DNA of 64,000 bases from Macrobrachium rosenbergii (GCF_040412425.1 NC_089792.1:23641358-23705357), one strand, 5' to 3'; positions 13,551 to 27,977 are shown, counted from the first letter of the stretch. Made by a program: numbers and translations. The notes: generated by a model not told the origin, from the letters alone.

Positions 13551-13787
13551 ATATATTTGTGTGAGAGGGCGGCCGTGTTGAATAGGGGGTCATATGGGTA
13601 GAAACCTGATCCTCTGTGTACAATACGGTGAGAAGATGAAGGTGACCAAACACCAGAAATCCCGTCCTTTGAGGGGAAGAGGTTCATGGTTGCAGATACT
13701 GTTTCTTTATGCTATTCGCAGTTACTTCGTACTAAATGTTCGGTTAACTTTTCAACTAGAAAATGAACCAATATTTTCTAGTTGCAT

Positions 13788-13793
<6 letters not shown>

Positions 13794-13826
<33 letters not shown>
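13794..13826. repeat. (TA)n microsatellite
   Basis: About 16 TA units. A 130-codon open frame at 13594-13986 crosses it; with Tyr-Ile repeats inside and no domain outside, that frame is not called. Confidence 0.95.
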
Positions 13827-13829
<3 letters not shown>

Positions 13830-15329
13830 TAACTGTATGCCTATCTGTTTGAGATTAAACAGCCAAATCAGGGGACCCACGCGTCATTTAGCTCAAAACT
13901 ACACGTATGCAATAATACCGCCAAACGTTATTGAAAAATACCCTTTGAATATTCCATTACATGAATTCACATCCCACCGGGAATGACGGAAAAGAGAATC
14001 TTTTTATTGAATATATTTTTGTCACCTGTAATTCTCTAGTCTGACGAAATATGTATTTTATTTGCGAATTAAATTATTTTATTTCCACGCAATGGTTTGC
14101 GGGGAAAACCGATGTTTGTAGCGCGAACGGCCACTGAATGGCTACAAACCCAAGGGTAGCATCTACCAACATTAGCTTGTTTGTGGTAATCTGACGTCAC
14201 GCCATGAAAGGTTACCAGCGCCAGCAGTAAATGAATAACGTGAAGATTCATGTTATTCACGAAATTCTTAAGTAAACCTAATTCTCTTTAGCATGATAAT
14301 CTTCGACAAATTCAAACCATCAGTATTTCGAAGGGCTTGTCTTCTAAGTAATAAAAAACAAAAGACATTGGCAATCATGTTTTCATAACACTCGAAAACT
14401 TTGCATCGCTGAATAATCCATCGGTTAACCAAGCGGGTCTTGGTCATATATTTCACAGATTAATTGGCCACCAGATAAGACAAGCAATCATAAAATACAT
14501 CATTATGAAGGAAATTATGCAGGTGGTCCTTGTAAAAAAGTCATATATACAGAGCGCAGCACAAAAAAAACTATTCGAAATGGATGCAGCCCATATAACA
14601 AGCACTCATCTGAATGAGCAAAATTTTTCTGGTCAGTTACTCTGGACAAATATTTTTGTCTCGCCGTCCACAGAGGCCTTCCTTCAAGATCGACCAATTC
14701 GTACGCCAGATTTTCCAAAGTATTAGCAGGCCTTTCCTTTAAGAGGCAGTTTATCTCTTTCTTGGAGGAGGAACCCGCTCTTCCTCCTTCTCTATTCATT
14801 TTTGGCTATTTTTCTTTTTGGTTTCTTCGGTTCTGCGTCAAAAAAAAGGCATCAGATTGCAAGTCCCTTGGCCTTTCTCTAAGAAAAATATCTTGAGTGG
14901 ATCCAAGTGCCCTTGTCTTTGCGTAACGTTGTAAGTTTAATTCTGTTTTGAATACAACTTAAAGTCTTTCCTTTCAAAATAATCCCCTTACCGTAACTGA
15001 ATGTAATTCTGTGCATAAATGGAATGTGTTTATAAAACAAAATTTTTTTTTTTATTTATTTACGGCGATGCTGACCATTCACGATCAGGCTTCACCTGAG
15101 AAGGCAATCCACCAAAATAATACTGGGAAGGAAAGACAAAAAGATAACTGCCTTGACCTCTATTTCCTAGTTTATGCAAGATATCTCCTCCAGGTGAAGT
15201 TTAGTCACCGGCTGAATGTAGAACTGTGTTGCTTACATTTTCTATCTTGTGAGATATAAAATCTTGTGATTTAAGTCTTTGACTAGTATTATTGGTTTTA
15301 AGACAGCCTTTGATTTTGGATTCCACATG

Positions 15330-15331
<2 letters not shown>
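13827..15331. other. Unique sequence with a small hairpin
   Basis: No gene recognised. GTTTGTAGC at 14114-14122 and GCTACAAAC at 14141-14149 form a 9-bp stem over an 18-nt loop. A CRE palindrome TGACGTCA sits at 14192-14199. Short antisense-overlapping frames at 14505-14799 have no motif. Confidence 0.45.

Positions 15332-15380
<49 letters not shown>
15332..15380. repeat. (CT)n microsatellite
   Basis: About 24 CT units within a 70-codon minus-strand Arg-Glu frame, which is spurious. Confidence 0.97.
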
Positions 15381-15381
<1 letters not shown>

Positions 15382-17778
15382 GGGGTTTCATCTCTATAGT
15401 GCTTTTTATTGTTTTTTTTCCATTACAAATAGCGCTTTTTATTGCTTTTTCCATTACAAATTCATGCTTTAGCTATTGGTGAGATCCTCTCACCTTTCAT
15501 TAGCTCGTATGTCTGACTGCTTTAACTTACCAAGAAAACTAAAATTTTCCAAAGTCAGTTCGAAAGAAAAGTAAAAATTAAACACGCCTGACATAAATCC
15601 ATAGTGAGGACAGCATCTGTTTCCCCAACAGATAATTCTAAATGCAAAAATTGATATGGCAAGCAAGTGATGAAATCTGAGAATACTGTTGCCACGAAAT
15701 GAGAGAGAATACACAACTACTATGCACTTTCCCTGGCTGATACATTGCTTAATTGTCGACTCCTTTATTTAATCATGGAGTGAATTTCTCAACCAGATTT
15801 GAGTTTTCTCTGCAATGTACTTTATCGGGTTTTGCATTCTCTTTGCTTTGATTAGTTTCTTCTAATTTATAGATGATTTTCCTTTTTCGGTGGGTCGGCA
15901 AATTTCTGAAATAAATTTGGTCTCAAAAGTTTCTTTTCCATCCAGAGTTCATTAATCTTTTTCCTGAAACGTCTCAGTTCAAATTATTACCAGTATCCCT
16001 ACCCAGCTCAAAATGACGGATACGTGGAAGAAATTTTTAACTGTGTTGTACTTGTATCGTGCACAGAGCGTTGTATCTCTTGATGAGTACTAATGATAAT
16101 TAAGTGTAGAGTAGATTAGCTTTGATGCACACAGAACAAATAATGTAAGAAGTCGAACTGCAATAATAAAATAGCATTCCAACAGGATCTTTTCCTTCCA
16201 TGGCCTATATTTCTTTTTATGTACAACGCGGGTATATTTTGCCATAGATAAACTTTCCACGTGTAACATTTAGGAATTATGTTCTGACATGTTCTTCTCT
16301 GACATGGCTTCCTGCCATAAATGTCTCCAGCACAGCTATTCTTAGTATGTGTGGTCTTGTGTTTGCTCAGCTTTCATTTTTTCTATCAAGATTTTCTGAT
16401 TTTATGGCAACATTTCCATCCGTTTTGTTTTCCCGGGTTGGTATTATTTTGTATCGTTTCTCGAATGGATTTCCAACTAAAGGCATTTATAAATGAAGGC
16501 CAGGCTTGAAAGAGAGAAAAAATGCAAATGACTTACACATGGATTTTAGGCGCATCCTGGCCTCGAAAATAAATGCTCACAACTAAAGGGTCCTTCTTAA
16601 AAGAGGATCGTTCAAATGAAACTGTATCAAATTGCTTAACGCACTGAAATACTCACAGTCACTTGAAAAATAACAAACGAATAAATTCTGATTTTGTTGT
16701 CGTACCACTTTCATCAGCAGTCAGGCATACCTATCACATTTAAAGTCGTTTTGATATAAGTGAAGGAATCTTCAGTGAAACAAATTTTGTTTAATGATAT
16801 ATTACCATTTCTATTTTCATCGTCCCATTGTATTTTCTGTTTTACCATCTAGAATTTAGGTTTTCCTGTTCAACTCCGGCTCAAGGCTGCCTCACAAACA
16901 AATGATTACAAAATATATCAAGCATTTTGATTATGTCTACAACAATAAACTTTTTCACAGTCTTATCATCTTTACTCCCGTGTAAGTATTATAATTTTAA
17001 GTTGTTACTGTCTCAGTAGTCTTACTTTTTGACAAAGTAAACTATGAACCTGAATTACCTCAATATTACAAGTAATTCACCACTTACAGAGTAACATTAA
17101 TTTTCCACTTTTCATTTCCCTGTCTGATAATCCACTATACTCTCACTTAAGCTGCATTAATTTTTGTATTGCACCATTTTTCTATCGAGTTTCTCACAGT
17201 CATTATTTTCGTATCGCCATCATTTCCGAAATGGACATTTTCATCGTTCAACTATTTGGTCTACCATTTCCCGTTTTGATATATCTCACCAGTTCCATAT
17301 CCGAGATCATTCGGATGCCTAATGATTCGAGAAATTGAATTTGTTACATTTGGAGTTGTATCTTATCATCTGAATAAGATTGACTTGGTGTCAAAATGTC
17401 TTCCAGAAGTGTTGTGATTATCTATAGAGACAAATAAGTAGTCATTAAGGAGGAAGGCATAAAAGGTTGCTAATTAATAAAAAGAATGACATGATAAAAA
17501 TAATTAAATGAAAGCAACAATACAAAAGGAGCATCGAGATCTCAGCACTAGAATGGCAATACAATTCAGCAAAACTTGATAAAACAATCACTGTGGAATC
17601 CCACAAAAGGCGAACGTCGTTTATATCGTTTTTCGATCTCATAACTCCTCAAACGCTGGGCGTGAGGAAGAACACGCATTGTCTCGCTGAACGGTGCAAT
17701 CTCCCCGAGAACCCAACAAGTTCCCCATGAAACACTATGGAAGAGCCTGGAATGTCACTACATGCGCCATGGTCGAAG
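15381..17778. other. Unique AT-rich sequence
   Basis: About 2.4 kb without microsatellites. The longest frames (16321-16509 plus, 17445-17642 minus) are hydrophobic or low-complexity and unrecognised. No mobile-element termini seen. Confidence 0.45.
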
Positions 17779-17822
17779 GTAGGAGGAGGAGGAGGAGGAG
17801 GAGGAGGAGGAGGAGGAGGAGG
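17779..17822. repeat. (GGA)n microsatellite
   Basis: About 14 GGA triplets, read as a polyproline run on the minus strand. Confidence 0.97.
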
Positions 17823-19635
17823 CAAGAATATTGTCAATGGGTTGTTGCCCCGCTATTATGCACAGTTGCCTAAACGACTGGACTGAAAAGTCATTTTCAG
17901 ATGTCAATTGGGGTCATCTAGGACATCGAACACTGATGGAAACAAGAGGAACCAAGGGAAAATATACCTGTAAAAAAATTATAGCGAAATTCGTAAACAA
18001 AAGACGAAGGTTCTCAATACTTTATGACAAAAGAGGCTTTTGACCCAATGAGGCAGGCAACCAAAGAAAAGAGGTTTTACTAACCACTTCTTAAAGATTT
18101 AAGGCATTTGTAAAATTATGTACTCGGCTGCTCAGAACACTTAGCGTATGAGGAAAGATGAACATGCAAAATGGTTCTTTGTGAGAGAAGGTCCCGACAC
18201 GAGCTTCATAAAGAATCCTAAAAGAAAAATATTGACTGTGTTTACACAAACACGTACTCGCAGTATGCACACACAAATATAAACTTGCAATGCATGTGCT
18301 CATGTACTAAACATAATATATTTGCCTCCACATGAATTACAAACAACGAAGAAGCATGGGAATGGAGGCTACTTTTTTGAGTATTTTACGTCTGAATGGG
18401 ATCAGTGCGAAATGCTAATGACGACTAATGACGTTATGAAGGGCTTTAAGAGTAAAGACTGGAAAACATAAGGAATTCTGACAAGATAACAATGAAGCTG
18501 CAGGTTTAAGAGAAGAATGCAGGGGTAGAAAGATGAAATGGTTAAGTCATTATATGGAAAACTAAATGTAATTTCTGAACCTATCGGCTCTACTATAAAA
18601 AAAAATGACACCCTCAGCAACTTCCAATTCCAAGTTCTTCAACTACACTTACAATGTTTCGCATGTTTTGACAGATCAGTTAAGTGGCTACACCACTGAA
18701 GAACCTCCTTCTGCTGTCACCACCAGAAATAATTTCTTTTTATGGAATCCTTGGTTCTAAAAATAAAGTAATTCTAACATTTTACCAACATGCTTTCCCA
18801 TTATAAACTCCGCGCAGTTCAAAGGCTGTGCAGAGCATTATAAGGTTAGTGAACATTACTAGAGACATTTGCTTTGGACTTGTTTCTGCACAAAACCCTC
18901 AGCAAGTTATCAGGAAAAGCATTATCAAGATAGTGCTTTTCCTGTTTCTCCTATTCAGATGCAGTAGGCCGTCTCTGAAGGATTTAGATAAATTATGAAG
19001 GTTCGGACTGGATGTCATTAGGATGTTTGCAATTATGGCTGTAGGGGCACTGCTAGGTCCACTATTTACGGGTTTCCCATATTCTGTCATGCCACGTTAT
19101 TATCAACAACTAAATTATGCTTCTTTCTCCTTATTTGGACATTTCTTCGGAGATCTGTTCAGATCTGCGGCTAAATGTTGTGACTGAAATTTTACATCAC
19201 TCAACGATCAACAATTTAGATGTTTTGTTCATACCTTAGAGAGAGCGTACATCTCAAATTGTCAGTCAGGTTTGCACCATACTGCGTACATTTGGTAAAA
19301 CCACAAACTCTATTTTTGAAAAACTGTTGAAATGTGTCTAATTTCTTACTACAGGCCTCTTATCATCCAACGCATGGACATCTTGTACTCTTTTCTAGTA
19401 ATACTGTTTTGTTTTTTACCACACTATGCTGACAACGGGTACCTGTTGTTCTATCAACCCAGTTTGATTACTAATAAGCAACATTCTTCTATCAGCAGTC
19501 TCTGACAGTCAGCACTTTAACACTAAAGGCTTTGGCAACTTCTCCTCTGGTACCTGTGGGATTTGGAAGTCCTCTTCTTATTTTCTACTTCTCTAGACCG
19601 CCACGAGAGAGGCTGAAATTCAAGTGAACTTTTTC

Positions 19636-19638
<3 letters not shown>
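17823..19638. other. Unique sequence containing a near-palindrome
   Basis: No gene recognised. The notable item is the 34-bp near-palindrome at 18911-18944, listed separately. Frames of 60-72 codons carry no known motif. Confidence 0.45.
18911..18944. repeat. 34-bp near-perfect palindrome
   Basis: CAGGAAAAGCATTATC is followed by AA and then by GATAGTGCTTTTCCTG. The 16-bp arms differ at one position, which still allows a G-T pair in RNA. The centre is only 2 nt. Confidence 0.85.

Positions 19639-19694
<56 letters not shown>
19639..19694. repeat. (GA)n microsatellite
   Basis: About 28 GA units flanked by unique DNA. Confidence 0.97.
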
Positions 19695-19698
<4 letters not shown>

Positions 19699-20608
19699 AC
19701 TCACTGCTTACTTAGTGACGAAACAAGGCCAGAAAACATGTTCGGAAACTCGTTCTGGTAGGGGCTTTTGAAGTCATCATATAAATGAGAAAGATTTAGT
19801 TACTAAAGTGAAAAAGACCCAACTTCTCTGGACTCGACGGTGCGGACGGCGACTGGGGACTTTTACTTACTTATTCAATATTTCAAAAAATAACAATACA
19901 GTGTCATCGTACAGACAAATTACCACCATCTAAATCAGGCAACTGACATAGTTGATTGTGGTCAACGAATCCAAAAATGGACAAAAATGAAACTATTTCA
20001 GAATTGGTTGAAATGAAAGCACAAATAACTACGGAACTAATGCATTTAATTGATAATGACAATGATGTTGATAACAGATGAAGAAATCATACGACACAAT
20101 ATATGGGGTAAACATGATAGAAGAACTCTGTTCGGCGACTTAAGACTTCCATTCTATAACGCCGAGAATGAGAAAAATAGGATCCTGACGTCACAAATGA
20201 GTGCCTAAGTGCCAAGCTAAGTTCACCATTTAATGTGGTTTTGAAGGATCAAAAATAATGCATTCGTCTTTTAACTGATAACGAGAGTCAATTTATCCAG
20301 GAACAAAAGAGACTTCTATGATAATAAGGAATGTATTTCAACACACTTCATTAATCAAGTTTCATATCTTGAAAGTATTATTCTAGTCCCTTTTATATCA
20401 ATCATATATTCAACAGAAAAGAAAATAGCATATTTCAATAGAGATAAATTAGAATCTGCCCCACTTGCAACTAGAAATATATATATTAATAGTGAGCATA
20501 TAAGGGATTACAAATACGCACACAAATGATAAAAAAGCACAAAAGAATAAATGTCCATACTTTATAACCTCTTGCAAAGATATGTTCACTTCACGTCCCG
20601 CCACCTAT

Positions 20609-20615
<7 letters not shown>
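19695..20615. other. Unique sequence, no gene recognised
   Basis: One CRE palindrome TGACGTCA at 20186-20193. No frame above the reporting length and no repeat. Confidence 0.45.

Positions 20616-20679
<64 letters not shown>
20616..20679. repeat. (CT)n microsatellite
   Basis: About 32 CT units preceded by a C-run. The 166-codon minus-strand frame spanning 20591-21091 starts beyond it but is Pro/Ser/Arg low complexity throughout. Confidence 0.97.
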
Positions 20680-20682
<3 letters not shown>

Positions 20683-20770
20683 GAAATATTAGGGAAAAAC
20701 CTGAACTGAAAAAAGGCTTAAAAACAGCCTCTGAGATAACATCACGAGCTGCCACATAGAAGAATAGAAA

Positions 20771-20950
20771 GGGGGATGATGGTGGTGGTGGGGAGAAAGG
20801 GGGAGGAAGGGGGAGGGGGAAGAGGAGATGGCGATGAGGGTGGATGAAAAAGGGCGTAATGTGGAATCGGGGTACACAGAGTGAATGTGAAGGGGCCGGG
20901 GTGAGGGTGGGAGGATTTAACTGGGGGTCGGGGGAGAGTGGGACAAGGGG
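20771..20950 (+). other. G-rich tract with quadruplex potential
   Basis: At 20790-20822 four runs of G4-G5 are separated by 1-5 nt. Further G3-G5 runs continue from 20893 to 20950. The plus strand is strongly purine-biased over the whole tract. It reads as polyproline on the minus strand, which explains the long spurious frame. Confidence 0.7.
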
Positions 20951-21113
20951 AAAGCTTGGACGTGAAATTGCATAAAAAATGTAATGGCTGGAATTCCTCC
21001 ATATTTGCATGCACAAACCCAGCACACACACACACACACAAGAGCACATCAGTCTAACATTCAGGGATTCTAGGTTATTCGTATCTCTCATTCATTTCTA
21101 GTTATTTTACCGT

Positions 21114-21155
<42 letters not shown>

Positions 21156-21762
21156 GATTTTTTCTTTCCGGTTGAATTCTGCTCTCCTTCACCAGCACCA
21201 CCGTTTACTTCCTCGATCTCTCTCTTCAACAAAAAAAAAAGAAAGAAAAAGGAAAACTGAAAATGGCCAGGTGAAAGTGTAAAAGGTTATGCGCTGGATT
21301 AAATTATGAAGAATAAAATTAACTCTTGCCTCCATTATTTATAACTCAAGATTGCATCTCTCTCTCTCTCTCTTAGATAATACAGTAATTTTACAAGAGT
21401 GTACACTATCAGTTTAATCTATTCATTTGATCATTTATGTTGTAACAACCCATATATACTTGGATACGTTTACTGAAATAAATTAAACAGCACAACTTAC
21501 TGAGAAGTATGTAAGACCCTATATAAACTAGCATTTACATACTAATATACGACCGTGTCAAAGTTGGCATTCCAATGTTTACTGTCCTTTAAGGATGTTA
21601 CAAATTCATAAACAACTATACGCATATAGAAATTTGTTTTATAATATAACAAAAGTATCTGATCAAATGATGGTAATAAATGCTGCAATATTCCGTAAAG
21701 TAAAAAATGCAATGATCCAAGGGATGAAAAAACATCAAAACATAAATACTCACAAACAACAT

Positions 21763-21768
<6 letters not shown>
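20951..21768. other. Unique stretch with small GA, CT and CA tracts
   Basis: Contains (CA)n at 21022-21040, (GA)n at 21117-21152 and a short (CT)n at 21357-21373. Otherwise AT-rich, with no gene recognised. Confidence 0.7.

Positions 21769-21815
<47 letters not shown>
21769..21815. repeat. (GA)n microsatellite
   Basis: About 23 GA units. Confidence 0.97.
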
Positions 21816-21818
<3 letters not shown>

Positions 21819-22267
21819 CTACGGTCACCACTATTCACATTTCACTATCGTCGTCAAACCGAGAGAAATGTTTGAAGTGTCTTGACTGTCACAGACGAGC
21901 AGACCAGTTCCATTTCGGCAATACAACGACGGAAAACAATCAAAGAGCCATCTCATCAACATTGAGGAGGAAATGATGCAGATAAAATAATAAGCCTGAA
22001 GGTAAAGATATATAAAGTTCCGGATACAAGGATGTGAAATTTGTCTTGAATCTGCCTTTACTTTATTTCTCAAAACATTAACAGTTTTCATGGCACGGAG
22101 TTGGAATAAAGTGTCCCTCTTAACAGTATTTATCTTAGATGAAAGTAGTCTTCGAGCGTATTCTAGAGGACATTTTTCGTCAAAACTGTCTTTTATGCAG
22201 ATGGTGTTTCACGTTTACTATACTTTTATTACAGCATTTATGGAAATAACACAATCTTTGGCATACG

Positions 22268-22268
<1 letters not shown>

Positions 22269-22334
<66 letters not shown>
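22269..22334. repeat. (ATT)n microsatellite
   Basis: Twenty-two ATT triplets without interruption, followed by GTGGTGGT. Confidence 0.98.
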
Positions 22335-23541
22335 GTGGTGGTGGTTCATATCCATAATATCATAAATACTACATTCCTCCTTCAATTTTAGAAGGTGTAC
22401 AAAATTATTTGTGAACGGCTATTTCTACAACACTGTAAATGAATGCCAATAATTATAGCGAAAGTAAAAATACACATACGTTAGTGTTCGAAACAAGAAG
22501 ACGTACCCATTAACGGGATTATAAATAGGTTAATTTATAAATAAAAAAGGAAAGCCTATGCAAAAAACCTATATAACATGGGCCTCATTGGCATACCAAG
22601 AACGGTCATGCTCTGACAACTGTAGAGACAAGACTCTTCTTTTACAGTTATTATGAAGTCTGTTAGGTAACGATACCGAATTCTTTATCTTTCTAAGGTT
22701 TTCAGAAGAAAGTGGACACAAGTCCTTAAAAGCTAAAGAGTATTTTATAGTTTCTCTAAAATGCTTCAGAAAACTACACTAGAATGTGCTTTATGTCTCC
22801 TTCCGGAGTCTCTGCGCAGACTTACACACGTACGAACAGCATAAATTTTGTGCATTCCTATCTAATTTCCTGAGTAAACTAACTTTCTCGACGGACGAGG
22901 GATGTCGCTTTTTGAGGAAACCATGATACGATACCATCATCCACGGAATTAGGAGGTAATTAAATGGGTAGCGTTTTTACAAATAAATTCTGTATCGCTT
23001 TCTCATTATCAGAAAAATAACCTAATTTATTTCAGCAAAGTTTGGAAGTTTCTTTCATGAAGTTTAGCACTTCACAATCAGTCTAAATTTAACATCATAC
23101 AACAAAGATATTACCCTTAAAAATCTCATGTTCTATAGCATCTACAAATGATTTATCTAACCTTCTCATCTTACTGATATCCCAACCTCTTATCCATAAT
23201 CAGGTTTTTCTTTAGCATCTCTAACTACAATTTACATACGAATATATATCCCGTATTTCACTTTCACGTTCCGGTCTTAAATAACCGTACTAATTAGATA
23301 CCATTTACTGTGGACCGTATGTAGTTTCAAAATAACTATACTGGCTTTCATTAAATGCACACGAAACTCAGTGGAATCAAAATTATGTTCCTTTATCATT
23401 GCTATCATATAAATTTTATCAAGGTTCATTAGTGACTGCTGGAAGTTTGAATTTTCCCCATGTTTTCAGAAAATACTGCTGGTCGTGCAAATTCCAACAT
23501 TCCTCTAATTCTTTTCATCCTTTTACGCTTATAGTTGCATT

Positions 23542-23542
<1 letters not shown>
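22335..23542. other. Unique sequence, no gene recognised
   Basis: AT-rich, no frame with a domain. Nothing repetitive stands out on either strand. Confidence 0.45.

Positions 23543-23613
<71 letters not shown>
23543..23613. repeat. (GA)n microsatellite
   Basis: About 35 uninterrupted GA units. Confidence 0.98.
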
Positions 23614-23616
<3 letters not shown>

Positions 23617-24143
23617 AATCGATAGATACACAGCATAACAGTAAAATACGATAAATAAGCACGAGGCACTAGTTGTGTCGTAATATTCATCACTTTGAAC
23701 TTGAGTTTTTTGACCTTTGCAGAGGGTATAAATTTCTGTTCTCTAACTCTCCTGATCTTTCTGCATCCTCTCAAAGTTTGTACTCACTTTGGTGACGTCC
23801 CTTAAACTCATAAATATCTTTCAGGTTGGCAAGTTATAATACTGAAGATTATGCCTCACTACTTTTAAATTCAATTCTCATTTACTCACTTCAATGCGTT
23901 TATAACGTTGCCAGAGGTTCAACATTGCCCAACCATACAAAACTGTGTATTTGGACAAATTCCCGATCTCCAGTCACAAATAGACTAAAAGAAAAGTGCT
24001 AAACGAAAAAATTCCTCCAATTACATCAAAGTATTTTATGCTTTCGATCAACCAGACACTAATAGTAACGATAATCCTGGTCAACCTTGACTCTTCAGAA
24101 ACTAAGAAATGCATGGCTTTGCCAGCGAAAGGAATGTCCGAAA

Positions 24144-24241
24144 TGGGATCTGGGAGGGGAGGAGGGGGGAGGGGAGGGGTTGGACGCGGAGTATGTAGAA
24201 GGGTTTTGGGAGGGGATGAGGCAGAAGGGAGAGGAGGGGGG
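24144..24241 (+). other. G-rich tract with strong quadruplex potential
   Basis: From 24152 to 24179 G runs of 3, 4, 6, 4 and 4 are separated by 1-4 nt. G3-G6 runs then resume from 24201 to 24241. This is the densest G-run cluster in the window and fits the usual G3+N1-7 rule. Gly/Arg and Pro frames through it are artefacts. Confidence 0.8.
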
Positions 24242-24836
24242 TAAGAACCCACACGACTTGGGGGAATCCAGTGCCAATACCTATACGCACTGACTGTCCC
24301 TTGTAACAATAAAAGGTCCGGATCAATACACCGATTGCTTGATTGATTTATCGGAACACAAGGCGTCCGCGGAATTCAAATCAATACGTCTCATTCGGTG
24401 CCAACCCAGAGATATCATCACAAAAATAACCGGGCTTTACCTCCCGGAGGACTTTGGTTCCGCCATGATGGAAAAAATATCATTCAAAAGCGGAGAGCCC
24501 ATATGTTGTATGGCATTCATACTATTAAGAAAAATCATGTGGTCTAAACACACACACACAGACACACAAACAAACACATACACACACACAGATATATACA
24601 CACAAAACAATGGGAGATTTAGTGCTCGATCATAGACCAGATATATCCAACATTTACAAAATGGTAAGAAACCCAATTACACTGAAGAGAAGGAATATCT
24701 AAACAAGTAAATTGGACAGAAAAATATAAATACCAGACACAGTTACGAAAAGGAAAACAGACAACCAGCGGTCTACAAGATAAGTGGTAATATGCTTGAC
24801 TCATAACAGGACAAAGTGGCAGTGCTTGTCTCCGTG

Positions 24837-24841
<5 letters not shown>
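24242..24841. other. Unique stretch with degenerate CA tract
   Basis: CA-rich degenerate repeat at 24549-24605 (CACACAGACACACAAAC type). CpG-containing unique DNA lies at 24360-24460. A 98-codon frame at 24339-24635 ends inside the CA tract and is unrecognised. Confidence 0.5.

Positions 24842-24895
<54 letters not shown>
24842..24895. repeat. (GA)n microsatellite
   Basis: About 27 GA units. Confidence 0.97.
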
Positions 24896-24896
<1 letters not shown>

Positions 24897-25041
24897 ATTT
24901 GGCAGAACTATCTTCCAAATGATTACTCAGTAGAGTTGCCGCCTGTCCGCCCCATGCTGAGTATGGGAGGGCGTGGGAGCGCCTGCAAGTTTCCGGGAAA
25001 AGAATTGGGATTCCTCGTAACATTCCTTCCGGCCTCTACAT

Positions 25042-25290
25042 TGACGTCATGAATCTTTTTTTTTTTTCTCGGAAAACCGACTTTCTGCTATTTCGGTGAA
25101 TCACTTCCACGATTCCCTAAACTCAGACAAGTTAGTCAAATTGAATTATACGGATAAAAATGCCACAGACACTGGGGAACTTCCTTCGTTCATTTAACAA
25201 AATAGCATGACGTCAGCTTATAACGTCATGCAATAAACCACAGTCCAGTAATTAAACGATGGCGGCAGATGCATGCAGTCTACCTGCAGT
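25042..25290 (+). promoter_or_regulatory. CRE cluster beside an ATGGCGGC start-like context
   Basis: Perfect CREB/ATF palindromes TGACGTCA lie at 25042-25049 and 25208-25215, and a half-site AACGTCAT at 25222-25229. They are followed by ACGATGGCGGCAG with ATG at 25259. That frame opens Met-Ala-Ala-Asp-Ala-Cys and stops after 21 codons. ATGGCGGC also resembles a YY1 site. It could be a promoter with a short first coding exon, or chance. No TATA box or clear splice donor is evident. Confidence 0.3.
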
Positions 25291-25390
25291 GATATTCGTG
25301 CTATGCAATATACATAACAGATAACAACTGGATTTCTCTGGGACAATCTCAAGAGCACATTGAGGGCAAGCATATATATGTATGTGTATA

Positions 25391-26370
<980 letters not shown>

Positions 26371-26506
26371 ATATATATATATGTATATATAAATATATAT
26401 ATACATACATACATACATATATATATATATGTATATGTATATATTTACATTCATATATATATATTTACTATATATATATATATATATATCATATATTTAT
26501 ATATTA
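26371..26506. repeat. Degenerate TA/ACAT-rich tract
   Basis: Short TA runs mixed with (ACAT)n at about 26403-26417 and TTTATAT variants. It looks like an older, interrupted microsatellite. Confidence 0.9.
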
Positions 26507-26944
26507 TTTTTAGTAACTGCAAGTCAGATTTTCGTTTTGGTAACTGAAAGGAGTTGATTTTTCACATTCATTATTAAAGTTACATTACTAATTTGCTGAT
26601 AAGGATGATAAAGACGCAAATCATTATAACAAAAAAAAAAAAGTTTTATAATTCTGAATTCTGACCGTTGCATTATACAGTATTACAAATACACGATTGT
26701 GTATTTTATTTATTCTGTACAATAACACTAGTATTATTACCTATAGTGACTCACGACCTGAATATCACAATAACTCTTCACATAAGCCTCATTACTTAAG
26801 AGAAGATATCTTGTTATCAGTTAGGTAACCGACGTAAGGCTTGGCAATAGTAGGACTTCCTTCAATAATCTTCAATAGCAGCAACGCTCCAAGCAACTAA
26901 TACACATGGTAAGAACGCAGTGAAAGATTGCTCCACACGTATTT
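26507..26944. other. Unique sequence, no gene recognised
   Basis: AT-rich; includes an A13 run near 26630. No frame or repeat of note. Confidence 0.45.
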
Positions 26945-27100
<156 letters not shown>

Positions 27101-27926
27101 CAACAGAGAACACGCACAACTAGGAACAAAAAAATCTCTACCGCTAATAAAATATGATTTGTAAGGGTCTGCAATATCTTAATATTTGTTCATCTCGATG
27201 ATTGTGTGATATTTATAACAGCGTTACAAAGGAAAAGGCATTACAGCAGGAAAAACCAAATAAATATTCGTCAATAAAATTATTACATACATATATATTG
27301 TAACCTTCCCAAATAGCCTACACATAAAAGATCATACACATGTACATGAAGCAATTCATACAATTATAAAATATGAAGGGTAAAACATTAAAATAAGCCC
27401 TCTAGCAATGCAACATCGACAGTACGAAATTTACAACTAGATACGGTATGGAAAGTCAGTTTTTTAAAATTGAAGAATTTCAGAAAACTAGGAACAGAAA
27501 GGTTGCAATCAACTATTAACTAATCAAACTATTTAGCGCTCACTAACAATTCAGAATAACGCCCACTGTATCTAAATAATCTTTATAAAGACACACTGTA
27601 CTGAGATACATATTAAAAAATGATGCAATCGCATAACCTGCTGTTAATGCAAGTCGATTCCCAAACAACCCTCCATCTACTTTCCGTTACACGAAAGGAG
27701 AAGTGAAACTGAGAGCTCTTGAGCCAAAAGGACATAAAGGATAAAGTCTCACGTTCTGATTTATACAGTTATTCGCTTTGTCGCTCTCTTTTGGAGAAGC
27801 TGTATTCATTTATAATCATTACATTCAAGCAAAGCATTTAGGCAGATATTTAATTTCTTAAACTAATCATCAACCACAACTAAGAGACCTGAGTTATCAG
27901 TTTAACGAAATTAGATTATTATATAC
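27101..27926. other. Unique sequence, no gene recognised
   Basis: AT-rich, with no frame above about 60 codons and no inverted or tandem structure seen. Confidence 0.45.

Positions 27927-27977
<51 letters not shown>
27927..27977. repeat. (AAT)n microsatellite
   Basis: About 17 AAT triplets. Confidence 0.97.

Noticed and set aside
20591..21091. 166-codon minus-strand open frame.
   Set aside because: It is Pro/Ser/Arg-rich read-through of a G-rich tract and of (CT)n, with no domain.
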